NCBI GenBank assembly: GCA_944332995.1
Contig: CALVKR010000001.1
Location: 1 to 64,000, forward strand
Reading direction: 5' to 3'
DNA: 64,000 nt
From: an uncultured Clostridia bacterium
Lineage (GTDB): Bacteria; Bacillota; Clostridia; Christensenellales; CAG-917
The notes beneath the pieces are model-generated. The model was given only the letters and a program-made list of their open reading frames with translations, did not search any database and was not told the DNA's origin. The position numbers and the translations under genes are program-made. This document shows, in pieces, positions 63,439-64,000 of the stretch. The number at the start of each line of letters is the position of its first letter. Positions within the stretch are counted from its first letter, which is position 1.

Positions 63439-64000
63439 CTACCTCTTGTCCTCTATATCGGATGCTCTTAATTTTCTTTGCAAAGCGACTATTTGCTGAA
63501 TAAGGTTTGATTTTTTAGCCATATCAGTTTCGTCTTCATACGTTTTCGTCAACTGCGCTATCCTCTCCGTAAGATAGGCGTTGGCAAGTTTTAACGCACA
63601 ATCGGCATAAAATCTTTCTTCAACGCGTTCGTCGCTGAGATTTTCATAATTGTTTATAACGGAGTTCATTTCGTCCGACTCCTCGACGTGGTCGAAAAGC
63701 AGACCTATCGTTACCGCTTCGCCGTTATCCTTTCTCGACTTGACAAAGTCGAAAATCTCTTTATGTATTTCCGATTTAAACCACTCTCTGTCAAGTAAAG
63801 ATATGTCGGCGTATTCTTTGTTTTTTAGCATGGCGTTTAAAACAAATCTTGCCGCCTTCAAATCGACGTCGCAAATTTCAAGAGAGGAATTTTTTACGGA
63901 TATTTCCTTTTCCTCAACGGGAGATACCATCTGTTCGTAAAGGGAATCCGTCGAAAGTCCGCACTTTTTTGAAACAAGTTCGACGTAAACGCCCCTCTGC
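63439..64000 (-). CDS. dnaG: DNA primase DnaG, C-terminal part (runs off the window)
   Basis: The frame is open from the right window edge (position 64000) to the stop at 63439, giving about 187 residues with no start in view. It matches the C-terminal helicase-binding region of DnaG ([48 protein letters not shown]). The gene order dnaG-sigA-trmK-nif3 supports it. The zinc-binding and TOPRIM domains lie outside. Confidence 0.9.
   Translation of the reverse strand, partial: QRGVYVELVSKKCGLSTDSLYEQMVSPVEEKEISVKNSSLEICDVDLKAARFVLNAMLKNKEYADISLLDREWFKSEIHKEIFDFVKSRKDNGEAVTIGLLFDHVEESDEMNSVINNYENLSDERVEERFYADCALKLANAYLTERIAQLTKTYEDETDMAKKSNLIQQIVALQRKLRASDIEDKR

Overview
The window is low-GC Bacillota (Clostridia-like) DNA in two unlike parts. 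From about 23.7 kb rightwards the gene order is that of a Firmicutes chromosome: rho, prs, lepA-hemW, rbgA-rnhB-yraN, trmD-rimM-khpA-rpsP, ffh-ylxM, ftsY-smc-rnc-plsX-rpmF, ackA-pta, tmcAL, thrS and nif3-trmK-sigA-dnaG. Consensus sigma-A promoters with 17-bp spacers, Shine-Dalgarno sites and U-tailed hairpin terminators are common. I cannot name a species.

Positions 1 to about 22.8 kb are the right-hand part of an integrative and conjugative element (ICE), running off the left edge. Almost all its genes read leftwards: Rep with two winged helices, PrimPol-type primase, a 480-bp origin-like intergenic region, mobilisation protein, MOBP-class relaxase, ParA and a small RHH protein, VirD4-type coupling protein, a 1574-residue surface protein, a pilin-like peptide, SSB, a 934-residue ArdC/polyvalent/P-loop fusion, a VirB6-like membrane protein and a PrgI-VirB4 fusion ATPase. 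Two lipoprotein genes read the other way from their own promoters. No integrase, cell-wall hydrolase or second attachment site is in the window. The right boundary is best placed at tRNA-Ser(GGA) (22810-22898), whose 3' end is 50 bp from the rep start codon.

Next to the tRNA is a remnant of a beta-helix protein, then a sirtuin, an unknown polytopic membrane protein behind a 13-bp tandem-repeat leader, and the housekeeping genes. Accessory chromosomal items are a two-gene operon of related unknown membrane proteins (29.4-32.0 kb), a GT-C-like membrane protein with a lipoprotein N-terminus (36-38 kb) and a lone lacZ (57-60 kb).

The most unusual material is non-coding DNA in the element. Iterons inside the rep coding sequence recur, 35 of 36 bases identical and inverted, in the intergenic region 1.5 kb away. 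That region also holds palindromes around an AT-rich 18-bp palindrome and a row of stem-loops. The rep start codon lies in a perfect hairpin arm beside the tRNA. A 9-bp tandem repeat at the left edge recurs inside a hairpin between the pilin and ssb. Several element genes share an AACACAAA-type leader motif upstream of the ribosome binding site.
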